From assembly GCA_900542835.1 (NCBI GenBank), contig UQPB01000025.1, forward strand, positions 1 through 48,577: a stretch of 48,577 nt of DNA, read 5' to 3'. How positions within the stretch are numbered: position 1 is the stretch's first letter; every line of letters starts with the position of its first letter. This stretch comes from an uncultured Pelosinus sp. (GTDB lineage: Bacteria; Bacillota; Negativicutes; Sporomusales; Acetonemataceae). Position numbers and translations under genes: made by a program. A model generated the notes under the pieces. The model was not told the DNA's origin. It worked only from the letters and a program-made list of their open reading frames with translations, and did not search any database. Below, piece after piece: positions 1 through 7,227 of this stretch.

Positions 1-1
1 T

Positions 2-400
2 ACTGGCGAAACCGGAGCAACGGGGGCTGCCGGCGAGATCGGAGCAACCGGTGAGGCTGGAACAACCGGGGCTACTGGCGAAACCGGAGCGACAGGGGCT
101 ACCGGCGAGACTGGAGCAACAGGGGATACTGGCGAAACCGGAGCGACAGGGGCTACTGGCGAGACCGGAGCCACGGGAGTTACCGGCGAGACTGGAGCCA
201 CGGGAGTTACCGGCGAGACTGGAGCAACAGGGGCTACTGGCGAGACCGGAGCCACGGGAGTTACCGGTGAGACTGGAGCAACAGGGGCTACTGGCGAAAC
301 CGGAGCCACAGGAGTTACCGGCGAGGCCGGAGCAATAGGGGCAACCGGCGAAACTGGAGTGACGGGAGCCACCGGCGAGACCGGAGCAACGGGAGCTACC
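2..400 (+). repeat. Collagen-coding tandem repeat
   Basis: The DNA is built from 9-base units encoding Gly-Xaa-Thr type triplets, arranged in larger repeats alternating GAT-GET and GAT-GVT words. Such coding repeats are expected to vary in copy number by slippage. The repetition is explained by the protein and is not a CRISPR array. Confidence 0.85.
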
Positions 401-823
401 GGGTCGGCAGCGCTGCTTTCCGGCATCCAGGTGCAGTATATAACCGGTGACTGGCAGGTCATGGCAAATGGGGCGGCACTTCCCTTTAATACTGTCGCAA
501 CTGCTTTGAGCCCTGATTTATCCTTGAACACGACCAACGGAGAAATTACGGTCGCGGAGCCGGGAGTTTACTATGTCAGTTGGTGGGTCGCGGTTGATGG
601 TTCCACAGAGGCCCTGACCATCAACTTTTCGTTGCAAATGGACGGCAGCGATGTGTCTGCGGCAGGGACGCCGGTTCTTAGCGGTCAGTTGTCAGGAGCC
701 GCCTTAATTACGGTGCCGGCACCAGCGACAATTTTAACGCTGGTTAACATTACGGGTAATGACGTTTATATCGGCAATACCATTGTTCAGGCCAATCTGG
801 TTGTTGTGCAGCTGACGGCTTAA
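2..823 (+). CDS. Collagen-like repeat protein with BclA-type C-terminal domain, 5' truncated
   Basis: The frame is open from the window edge, so the start lies outside. About the first 130 visible residues are uninterrupted Gly-X-Y triplets, mostly GAT, GET and GVT, as in bacterial collagen-like proteins. They end near position 400 and are followed by a compact domain of about 135 residues rich in beta-branched and small residues, with the pattern of the trimeric, C1q/TNF-like C-terminal domains of exosporium proteins such as BclA. By family knowledge the collagen stalk trimerises and the C-terminal domain nucleates the trimer at the outer surface of a spore or cell. The end of the domain resembles residues of the protein at 18388-19365. 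It is convergent with the ABC permease, with only 14 bases between the two stops. The N-terminal targeting part is not visible, so spore versus cell-surface location is inference. Confidence 0.85.
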   Translation, partial: TGETGATGAAGEIGATGEAGTTGATGETGATGATGETGATGDTGETGATGATGETGATGVTGETGATGVTGETGATGATGETGATGVTGETGATGATGETGATGVTGEAGAIGATGETGVTGATGETGATGATGSAALLSGIQVQYITGDWQVMANGAALPFNTVATALSPDLSLNTTNGEITVAEPGVYYVSWWVAVDGSTEALTINFSLQMDGSDVSAAGTPVLSGQLSGAALITVPAPATILTLVNITGNDVYIGNTIVQANLVVVQLTA

Positions 824-837
824 GACAAAGCGGGTGG

Positions 838-2067
838 TTACAACTGGCGGCCGATATCGCTGCGGTAGGTCATCGCTGCCGGAATCATACCGGCGCTTAC
901 ACCGAGAACAATGCTGATCAGCAGGATATAAGCCTCAGATGCTATGAAGCCGGTTGCAAGGGTGATGGCTGTTTTTCCCGTCATGGCCGCGGCGAGCAGC
1001 CAGTAGAGGCTATGGCCGGCAATCGCGCCAAGAACGGCACCGCTGGCGGCTAGCATAAATGCCTCAATAACGATGATTGCGGCAATGTCGCGGCAACCGG
1101 CTCCCAAAGCGCGAAGAATGGCCCGTTCCCGTTCCCGGCTGAGCGCCGACCAGTATAACGATAAAGCCATAATAATCAGTCCCATGCCGGTAATCGCATA
1201 GGAAATCAGCGCTAGTGCGGTTTGTCCCTGGCCAAGGACTGCGAACAGCTTAACAATCACCTGGGCCGGAAATATCATTTGTGCTGCCGGCTCATGCTGA
1301 AACTGCTGATATAACCGCATGGCTTCGCTATAACCGTTTGGCTTGACGAGTACGGCGGTAACAGCGCGAGGCGGGTGAGCGTGCCTGGCAAGCGTGTCCT
1401 GATCATGGTCGTCACCGGCCGCCTCACTGTGATCGTGACCGGCATGAGCCTCCCAGATACTGTTGATATCCACAATAATCGCCTGGTCGTAGGGGCCATG
1501 AACCGGTTGCAGCACGCCCACGACCCGGTAAGGTCTGGCATGCGTTTCACCGCCGGGAATCAGACCATGGACGGACGTAAACTCGTCGCCGACACGCAAT
1601 TGCAGCTCCCGGGCTGCTTTGGCGCCGACAACAGCTTCAAACTCGTGTTGAAAATACTGGCCGTCCGCTAGCTGCAGCCAGTCAGGCTGACCGCTTCTGC
1701 TTTTATGGCGAAAGATTTCCTGGCTGGCGCCAACAATCCGGTAGCCTTGATAGTTATCGCCAAAGGCCAGCGGGATCGCAGCTGCGACTAACGGATTCGC
1801 CGCCAGTTGTTCATAATGGGCGTAATCAATATTGGCAATAGGGCTGTCCTGCAGGAAAACCGTGTTTAATACCAGCTGATTAGGACTGCCTTTGGCGCCA
1901 ACAATCAGGTCGAATGGCTCTGTAGCCCTTATCAGACCGTTATGCAGGCCATTGGCGAATAGGCTGACTGTGATCATCAACGCAACTGCCACCGCTGTCA
2001 CCAGCACGGTCAAACCGGTTTGCACCGGTCGGGACAGGAGATTATGCCAGGCTACCGTCAGCCGCAT
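838..2067 (-). CDS. ABC transporter permease, FtsX/MacB-like, with His-rich extracytoplasmic loop
   Basis: This 409-residue protein has the FtsX/MacB/LolE layout: one membrane segment at about residues 15-37, a large outer domain at 40-275, and three C-terminal segments at about 281-306, 328-355 and 378-400. The motif RERERAILRALGA just after the second segment is typical of the family. Within the outer domain, residues 208-231 are packed with His and Asp (seven His in 24 residues), a likely metal-binding insertion. The start overlaps the end of the ATPase gene by 26 bases and is preceded by an AAAGGAG site. The pair forms the transporter, and a DUF3299-like secreted protein and alkaline phosphatase are upstream in the same operon. 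Transport of zinc, or release of a metal-loaded protein, is inference from the His cluster and the neighbours; an unrelated lipoprotein or peptide substrate is possible. Confidence 0.85.
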   Translation of the reverse strand: MRLTVAWHNLLSRPVQTGLTVLVTAVAVALMITVSLFANGLHNGLIRATEPFDLIVGAKGSPNQLVLNTVFLQDSPIANIDYAHYEQLAANPLVAAAIPLAFGDNYQGYRIVGASQEIFRHKSRSGQPDWLQLADGQYFQHEFEAVVGAKAARELQLRVGDEFTSVHGLIPGGETHARPYRVVGVLQPVHGPYDQAIIVDINSIWEAHAGHDHSEAAGDDHDQDTLARHAHPPRAVTAVLVKPNGYSEAMRLYQQFQHEPAAQMIFPAQVIVKLFAVLGQGQTALALISYAITGMGLIIMALSLYWSALSRERERAILRALGAGCRDIAAIIVIEAFMLAASGAVLGAIAGHSLYWLLAAAMTGKTAITLATGFIASEAYILLISIVLGVSAGMIPAAMTYRSDIGRQL

Positions 2068-2740
2068 GGCGGCTCACACTCCTTTCGGCCCGTTCCAGCC
2101 GGCAGATCCGGTCAAACGAATTCATCACCTGGCGATCGTGAGTGGATAGCAGCAGGATGCTGCCCGCTTCCCGGGCAAGCTGCTTGAGCAGCGTCAGGGC
2201 AGCCAGACTGTTGTCAGCATCGAGGCTGGCAGTTGGCTCGTCCGCCAGAATGAGTTTAGGTCTATTGGCCACTGCCCGGGCGATGGCGACTCGCTGCTGT
2301 TCGCCCATGCTGAGCTGACGCACTCCGCTTTTCACACGGTCTGCCAGACCGACGGCGGCCAGTAAGTCGGTCGCCCGCTGCCGTTGCCGGCTGCGGGGGA
2401 TTGCGCCGCTGAAACTCATGGCAAGCAACAGATTGTCAAGCACATTCAACCCGGTCAACAGATTCAGCTTTTGAAAAACATAGCCGACGGTGCTGGCCCG
2501 CCAGGCATCGCGCCGGGGCTCAGGCATAGCTGATATTACACTCCCCTCAAAGTAAATTTTACCGCTGCTGGGGGTCAGCAGGCCGGAAATGAGGTGCAGC
2601 AGCGTAGTTTTGCCGGAGCCGCTCGGTCCCGCCAAAGCCACCTGCTCGCCAGCTTGGATTGTTAAGCTGTTAATTGCTACGGCGGTTATTGTTTTGGCGC
2701 CGTCGCGATAATCTTTGCGCACTTGGCTGATTTCAAGCAA
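2042..2740 (-). CDS. ABC transporter ATP-binding protein, LolD/MacB type
   Basis: The predicted protein is 232 residues, normal for LolD/MacB-class ATPases. It has the Walker A motif GPSGSGKTT at residues 38-46, a Q-loop in YVFQKLNLL, the signature LSMGEQQR, Walker B and D-loop in LILADEPTASLD, and a switch His in LLSTHD. I place the start at a TTG at 2740 because an AAGGAGG site sits seven bases upstream; the longer open frame to 2839 would run into the upstream gene and lacks a ribosome site. It powers the permease encoded next, with which it overlaps. The order DUF3299-like protein, ATPase, permease recalls, from memory, zinc-responsive operons of some proteobacteria; this parallel was not tested. 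Confidence 0.9.
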   Translation of the reverse strand: MLEISQVRKDYRDGAKTITAVAINSLTIQAGEQVALAGPSGSGKTTLLHLISGLLTPSSGKIYFEGSVISAMPEPRRDAWRASTVGYVFQKLNLLTGLNVLDNLLLAMSFSGAIPRSRQRQRATDLLAAVGLADRVKSGVRQLSMGEQQRVAIARAVANRPKLILADEPTASLDADNSLAALTLLKQLAREAGSILLLSTHDRQVMNSFDRICRLERAERSVSRHAADGSLA

Positions 2741-2756
2741 GACAGCTCCTCCTTGT

Positions 2757-3299
2757 TTAGTAATCGGCTGCTTCCAGCCGGGTTGCAGCCACCCGTACCA
2801 GGCTGACGAAGCCGGTTTCCTCATCAAGCTGATAACCAAGCTCGAGTCTGCCGGTTACGGTTATCGGGCGGTCAAACGGCAGGGCGGTCACCGGCTCAGC
2901 CAGCTTTACCACCACGATGTCATTGGGCCAGTCGGCGTCAGTCGAGCAGAATGGACAAATTGACATTGGCACTTTAGTGAGGACAAAGAAATGCAAAGTT
3001 GGTTTTAGCGGCGGCGCCATAAAGCCGCTGATTTTGACAACCTTGCCCTCCAGGCTTTTTAGTTTCGGTGATAATTCCAGACCGAGCGCCGAGGCGCCGC
3101 TGTACATTTCGTCCATGGACAGCGGCACTGCCTGTTCGCCGCCCCATGGCAGCCAGGCGGGTGCCGCTGCGGCCGGAGAGAAAAACAGGGATGGTTCCGA
3201 CGCGGGAACCGTCCCTGTTTGTACCGGCAGGGGCAGGAGCAGCCCGGCTGTTGCCAAGGCAAGAATCATACTTGCCAGCCATCGAGCCAGTTTAGCCAT
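2757..3299 (-). CDS. Secreted DUF3299-like protein
   Basis: The 180-residue product begins with a signal peptide: a basic start, then a hydrophobic stretch at residues 9-24. A low-complexity linker ending in AAAAP gives a plausible AxA cleavage site near residue 47. The mature part has a beta-rich domain with the segment KISGFMAPPL and the motif SICPFCSTDADWPND, whose Cys-x2-Cys recalls DUF3299-type proteins found beside ABC transporters. The function of that family is not established. A GGAGG site precedes the ATG, and the alkaline phosphatase stop is only 15 bases upstream, so the genes are co-transcribed. A 16-bp inverted repeat lies inside the linker-coding part (see the repeat at 3183-3220). 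A metal-handling or redox role is inference. Confidence 0.75.
   Translation of the reverse strand: MAKLARWLASMILALATAGLLLPLPVQTGTVPASEPSLFFSPAAAAPAWLPWGGEQAVPLSMDEMYSGASALGLELSPKLKSLEGKVVKISGFMAPPLKPTLHFFVLTKVPMSICPFCSTDADWPNDIVVVKLAEPVTALPFDRPITVTGRLELGYQLDEETGFVSLVRVAATRLEAADY
3183..3220. repeat. Palindromic mini-element inside the signal-peptide linker
   Basis: Arms 3183-3198 and 3205-3220 are complementary over 16 bases with a single G:T pair, around a six-base loop. The element is translated in frame as the extra linker (QTGTVPASEPSLFFS) between the hydrophobic core and the AxA site of the DUF3299-like protein. Confidence 0.75.
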
Positions 3300-3314
3300 A
3301 AAGCCTCCACAGGA

Positions 3315-5114
3315 TTAATTTTTGTTTTTGCGGCCGTCGAGGCCAAGGGCGCGGACAATGCCGTGGAATACTTCCGTATTATCAATGACACCTTTGAAAT
3401 AGTCGGCGCCGGGGCCTTCGGCCGTAAGCGGTACGTCATCGGCGGCATGGACTTCCGACGATTCATCGCTCGGCAGGTTGCCAATCCGCAGTTCGCCGCC
3501 GGGAGCGCGCCGTTCATTGCCGATTGCCTTGCCATTGGCCATAATCGCAGGCGAGACAGGGACCGGCTGGAAGCGGTAGTTTTCGTAGTGGTCGGGATAG
3601 TTGGCAAACTGCACCGCCAGCGTCACATCCGGATCAGGATTGTCGGGGAAGCCGTCGCCATCGTTATCCGCGAATGTCGGCCAGCCGGCGTCGGCGTAAG
3701 TACGGACAGCCTCGCGGCCGGTTTTTCCGTCAAGCTCGTGATAGGTGCCGGTAATACTGGAGCCATGGGCGTGGTCGGCGACAACAACGATCAGTGTGTC
3801 GCCGTTTTTTTGTGCAAATTGACGGGCAATGCCGATCGCCTTATCCATTTCGATCGTATCATAGGCGGCCCGCTGCCAGTCCATCGCATGCAGCTGTTTA
3901 TCGATGGAGGCGCCCTCGACCATCAGGAAAAAGCCGTTTTTGTTTTGACTCAGGACATCAATCGCGGTTTGGGTCATTGTCATTAGATTGGGCTGATCAG
4001 TGAAATTACCCAGTACAGCCGGATTTTTCGTCAGTTCCCGGTCCACATAGACATTGAGATTATCAAGCTGGAACAGGCCCAGCAATTTTTCCGGCGCGCC
4101 GGCTTGCTTCAGTTCACTGCCGGTAGTGGCAATGGCATAGCCCTGAGCCTTGAATTCGCCGATCAGATCCCTGTCATCACTGCGCTTGGAGCCGGGAACT
4201 GTTTTCGGTAGAAAATGGCGGGAGCCGCCGCCGAGAATGACGTCAGGCCGACGCTCAGGACTGAGCATATCCTGGGCGATATAATTCTGCTCGCTGCGGC
4301 GGCGGGTATGCGCCAGCATTGCCGCAGGAGTCGCATCGGTGATGTTGGCGGTTGAGACAAGGCCGGTAGCCATGCCGCGAGTCCGTTTAACCAGTTCGAT
4401 GATATTTTCTACTTTCGGATCGTCAAACGGGTCTTTGCTGCTGTCGGCGTAGACTCCCATTGCGTTGACCGCGCTTTTATGGCCGGTGGCGTAAGCGGAG
4501 GCGCTGTTGGCCGAGTCGGTTACCAGCGAATCATTGCCGGAAGTAGTAACCAGCGCGACATGAGGCATTTGATCCATTTCCAGCAGACCGTTATACTTGC
4601 CTTCGCTGATACCCTGTGAAAGGATGCGGGCGATCTGGCGCGACTGCAGGCTCATGCCATCGCCTACAAACAAAATGACATTCTTTGCCTGCTTTTTGGC
4701 TTTGGCGGCGGCGACTTCATAACTAACCACGCGCCGTTCAATACCCTGCTCTGTCCGGGCGGCAACGGCAATGGTGATTTTGCCGGGCCGGGAAAAGGCA
4801 ACATCGTTAATCCGGTATGTATTCAACTGGTCCAGTTTAATGGCGGCTTGCTTGCCAAAGAACTTGTCCGCGGCAACGCCATTGATTTCAACTTCCAGCG
4901 CTTTGGCGGGAACCGCGGTTTTAATTTCCACCGCAAAGTCGAATTTCTGACCGGCAAGGAATTTAGCCCGGTCAATTGGCATGATGTTGATGACCGGCGC
5001 TTGCGGCGCGCTGTAGGCGTAGGCGGCCGGCGCCGCCGGCTGCAGTGAGACCAGCGCGGCAAGCGCCAGCATCACGCGGAGTGATTTGCGAACAGAGTGA
5101 GTTGTACTGAACAC
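3315..5114 (-). CDS. phoA: Alkaline phosphatase, PhoA family, secreted
   Basis: This phosphomonoesterase releases phosphate from organic esters outside the cytoplasm. The 599-residue form starts at a GTG at 5114, eight bases after AGGAGG; the GTG at 5123 touches the ribosome site and is unlikely. A signal peptide spans about residues 1-33 (cut after AYA). An extra beta domain of about 100 residues precedes the catalytic domain, which starts near residue 145 at NVILFVGDGM. Visible active-site elements are the phosphorylated Ser in VTDSANSA (Ser201), ATPAAMLAHT for the metal site, VEGASID, VADHAHG and SSEVHAADDVPL. The protein is longer than E. coli PhoA and carries an EF-hand-like DNDGDG segment. 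It is the first gene of an operon with a DUF3299-like protein and an ABC pair and has a Pho-box-like array upstream, so phosphate-starvation control is likely. Confidence 0.93.
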   Translation of the reverse strand: MFSTTHSVRKSLRVMLALAALVSLQPAAPAAYAYSAPQAPVINIMPIDRAKFLAGQKFDFAVEIKTAVPAKALEVEINGVAADKFFGKQAAIKLDQLNTYRINDVAFSRPGKITIAVAARTEQGIERRVVSYEVAAAKAKKQAKNVILFVGDGMSLQSRQIARILSQGISEGKYNGLLEMDQMPHVALVTTSGNDSLVTDSANSASAYATGHKSAVNAMGVYADSSKDPFDDPKVENIIELVKRTRGMATGLVSTANITDATPAAMLAHTRRRSEQNYIAQDMLSPERRPDVILGGGSRHFLPKTVPGSKRSDDRDLIGEFKAQGYAIATTGSELKQAGAPEKLLGLFQLDNLNVYVDRELTKNPAVLGNFTDQPNLMTMTQTAIDVLSQNKNGFFLMVEGASIDKQLHAMDWQRAAYDTIEMDKAIGIARQFAQKNGDTLIVVVADHAHGSSITGTYHELDGKTGREAVRTYADAGWPTFADNDGDGFPDNPDPDVTLAVQFANYPDHYENYRFQPVPVSPAIMANGKAIGNERRAPGGELRIGNLPSDESSEVHAADDVPLTAEGPGADYFKGVIDNTEVFHGIVRALGLDGRKNKN

Positions 5115-5177
5115 AGGTTGCACCTCCTCAATAATGTAAGACCTGTTTCCAGTATGCCATGGCGGCTGGCAGGAAAT

Positions 5178-5204
5178 ATTAAACAGCTGTTAAGTTTAGG
5201 TTAA
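5178..5204 (-). promoter_or_regulatory. Pho-box-like direct repeats upstream of the alkaline phosphatase operon
   Basis: Read on the minus strand, TTAAC, TTAAC and TTAAT begin at 5204, 5193 and 5182, an exact 11-base period. Firmicute PhoP binds tandem TT(A/T)ACA-type repeats spaced by about 11 bases, one helical turn. A CATACT element at about 5153-5158 could serve as -10. Position and gene function fit activation by PhoP, which is not encoded in this window. Confidence 0.6.
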
Positions 5205-5305
5205 AACCGCCGTCGCGCTTTTGGCGGCCGTTCCGGCTTTTTTTATCCAACTGCGTGTGCGGCATGGCGTTACATGACCGCTTATTGCCGTATCTGCCTG
5301 CCGGC

Positions 5306-5334
5306 TTGAAAAATAACCATGATTTGGCTACAAT
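5306..5334 (+). promoter_or_regulatory. Sigma-70 type promoter for the ATPase at 5355
   Basis: TTGAAA at 5306-5311 and TACAAT at 5329-5334 are separated by 17 bases. The predicted transcript starts near 5341, giving a leader of about 14 bases before the ATG. Confidence 0.55.
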
Positions 5335-5354
5335 GGAGATGGTGGTGAACAGAC

Positions 5355-6113
5355 ATGCTGGAAGCCGGCGAAGCGTTTATTCGCAGCCTGCGGCTGCAAA
5401 TAGAACGGATTGACGATTACAACCGTTATCCCTTTTGCCTGCCGCTTTTTCGTCAATTATCGGAAATTGCGCTGCATCCGCGGGTTACCTTTTTTGTCGG
5501 TGAAAACGGCAGCGGTAAATCAACGCTGCTGGAGGCGATTGCTGTCGCCCGTGGCTTCAATCCCGAAGGCGGCACGTTTAATTTTACCTTTTCGTCGCGG
5601 CCGTCGCATTCTGAGCTATGCCAGTATATCAGCCTGGTTAAGGGGACAAAGCGGCTGCGGGACGGTTTCTTCCTGCGGGCCGAGAGCTTTTACAATCTGG
5701 CGACCGCCATTGAGGATTTGGACGCGTCCGGCATTGGCCGCAGCGTTATCGATTCCTACGGTGGCCGTTCCCTGCATGAGCAATCACATGGTGAATCATT
5801 TTTTGCCGCCATTCAAAACCGGTTTGGCGGCGACGGCCTGTATATTCTTGACGAGCCGGAGGCAGCCCTGTCGCCGCTGCGGCAGATGGCGCTGCTGACA
5901 CGGCTGCATCAACTGGTTGAACAAAATTCGCAGTTTATCATTGCCACGCATTCGCCGATCCTGCTGGCTTATCCCGATGCCTGGATTTACCAGTTTGCGG
6001 CGGGGAATCCCTGCCTGCAGCAGGTAGCCTATGAACAAACCGAGCACTATATGATCACCAGACAATTTCTCAACAATTATCCCAAAATGCTGGAGATTTT
6101 ATTAAAACGGTAA
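5355..6113 (+). CDS. Stand-alone ABC-like ATPase (COG3910/AAA_21 type)
   Basis: The 252-residue protein has Walker A GENGSGKST at about residues 48-56, a signature-like SHGESF near residue 150, Walker B with the catalytic acid in LYILDEPEAALS near 170, and a switch His in FIIATHSP. There are no membrane segments and no partner permease. This pattern belongs to the small SMC/RecF-like predicted ATPases found across Firmicutes and proteobacteria, whose role is poorly known. It stands alone between its own promoter and a long inverted repeat that contains its stop codon. Some relatives act in defence or DNA repair, but nothing beside it (no nuclease or toxin) supports that here. Confidence 0.8.
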   Translation: MLEAGEAFIRSLRLQIERIDDYNRYPFCLPLFRQLSEIALHPRVTFFVGENGSGKSTLLEAIAVARGFNPEGGTFNFTFSSRPSHSELCQYISLVKGTKRLRDGFFLRAESFYNLATAIEDLDASGIGRSVIDSYGGRSLHEQSHGESFFAAIQNRFGGDGLYILDEPEAALSPLRQMALLTRLHQLVEQNSQFIIATHSPILLAYPDAWIYQFAAGNPCLQQVAYEQTEHYMITRQFLNNYPKMLEILLKR

Positions 6114-6163
6114 AGTGAAGGAGCCATCGCAAGCGCCGCTTGCGATGGCTCCTTCACTTTACC
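6109..6163. terminator. Long perfect inverted repeat between convergent genes
   Basis: The arms 6109-6134 and 6138-6163 are perfectly complementary over 26 bases around a three-base loop. The stop codon of the ATPase (6111-6113) lies inside the left arm, and the tctC stop begins six bases after the right arm. There is no clear T-tract, so it may act as a bidirectional terminator or as a 3'-end stabiliser. Confidence 0.7.
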
Positions 6164-6168
6164 TGTTA

Positions 6169-7155
6169 TTACCAGGGGTTCTTTTTGAATTCAGCCCGGT
6201 AATACTCGTCCATCTGTTTTAACATCTGTTTATATTCCTCCGGACCCTTGTAGTCAAGCGGCAGAGCGAGCTCTTGCGCTTTTTTCTTGAACTCAGGATC
6301 ATCAAAGGTCTTCTTCATGATTTCAGACAGGGTTTTCAATTGCTGCGGGTCAATACCTTTCGGTGCGGCCAGGCCGCGCATGGCGATCTGGGTCGCGTCA
6401 AAGCCGGACTCTTTATAGGTGGGGACGTCAGGCATCATCTCAATCCGCTTTTCGGCGCCGACCGCCAGAACCCGGATCGATTTTGCCTGGTACTGGGCGT
6501 AAACTTCTGACGCGTTGGAAATCATGATGTCAATATTTTTGCCCATCAGTGCGGTCAACTGCGGGCCGGTTCCCTCGAACGGCACTTTGCGGATTTCAAC
6601 CTTCTGACTCTGTTCAAAGGTGCGCAGCGTCAACGCTTCCGAGGTGCCGGGACCGCCATAGCCCAGCCGTACTTTGTTGGGATTGGCCTTGGCATACTCG
6701 ATGAAATCTTTCAGGGTTTTAAACGGACTGTCGACCGGTACGATAAAGGCGCCGGGATCACTGACAAAATTGGCAATCGGCTCAAAGTCATCCAGGGAAT
6801 ACTTTACTTTTCCTTCCAGGCGAATGGGCGTCAGAATGACGGTGGGAGGATTAATCATGCCGATTGTGTAACCGTCTTTGGGCGCGTGGGCGATGGCGGT
6901 AAAGCCGATTGCGCCGCCGGCGCCGGGCTTATTATTTACCACAAAGCTGGTGCCGGCATATTTTTCGGCAAAGCTGAGGATTGAGCGGGCGGCAATATCG
7001 GTGCCGCCGCCGGAGTTGAAGGCGACGATGACTTCGACCGGTTTTTGCGGATAAGCGGCGCCGGATTTGGCTTCATCCTTCTTGGCGCCGCAGCCGGACA
7101 GCAACGCTGACGTCAGGAATAAAAGAGTCAGGAACAAGGTCAGTTTTTGTTTCAT
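6169..7155 (-). CDS. tctC: TctC/Bug-family substrate-binding lipoprotein
   Basis: The 328-residue product is the extracytoplasmic receptor of a tripartite tricarboxylate-type transporter. It has a lipoprotein signal with lipobox LLSGC (Cys22), followed by the Bug fold: YPQKPVEVIVAFNSGGGTD near the N-terminus and FVVNNKPGAGGAIG, which form the ligand-binding loops. I choose the ATG at 7155, nine bases after GGAGGT, over an upstream TTG. It is the last gene of the run UPF0597, UROD-like, tctB, tctA, tctC. The ligand cannot be read from sequence; Bug proteins bind carboxylates, amino acids or their derivatives. A long hairpin follows the stop. Confidence 0.92.
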   Translation of the reverse strand: MKQKLTLFLTLLFLTSALLSGCGAKKDEAKSGAAYPQKPVEVIVAFNSGGGTDIAARSILSFAEKYAGTSFVVNNKPGAGGAIGFTAIAHAPKDGYTIGMINPPTVILTPIRLEGKVKYSLDDFEPIANFVSDPGAFIVPVDSPFKTLKDFIEYAKANPNKVRLGYGGPGTSEALTLRTFEQSQKVEIRKVPFEGTGPQLTALMGKNIDIMISNASEVYAQYQAKSIRVLAVGAEKRIEMMPDVPTYKESGFDATQIAMRGLAAPKGIDPQQLKTLSEIMKKTFDDPEFKKKAQELALPLDYKGPEEYKQMLKQMDEYYRAEFKKNPW

Positions 7156-7227
7156 TAGCAAGACACCTCCACTATTTTTAACAACAAGCCGGAACCGGGA
7201 GAACCTCCTTTCCCGCAGGCAATATGC

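Noticed and set aside
51..338. Reading frame rich in Leu, Pro, Glu and Arg in the collagen repeat
   Set aside because: It is the shifted frame of the Gly-X-Y repeat; the real frame continues into the BclA-like domain.
2..400. Possible CRISPR array
   Set aside because: Units are 9-base coding multiples without unique spacers, explained by collagen triplets. No cas genes are present.
3219..3986. Plus-strand frame of 255 codons over the alkaline phosphatase gene
   Set aside because: Its translation has no domain and runs across two minus-strand genes with clear motifs and signal peptides.
5355..6113. Defence-system ATPase (for example with a partner nuclease)
   Set aside because: The gene stands alone between its own promoter and a terminator-like palindrome; no nuclease, toxin or other partner is adjacent.
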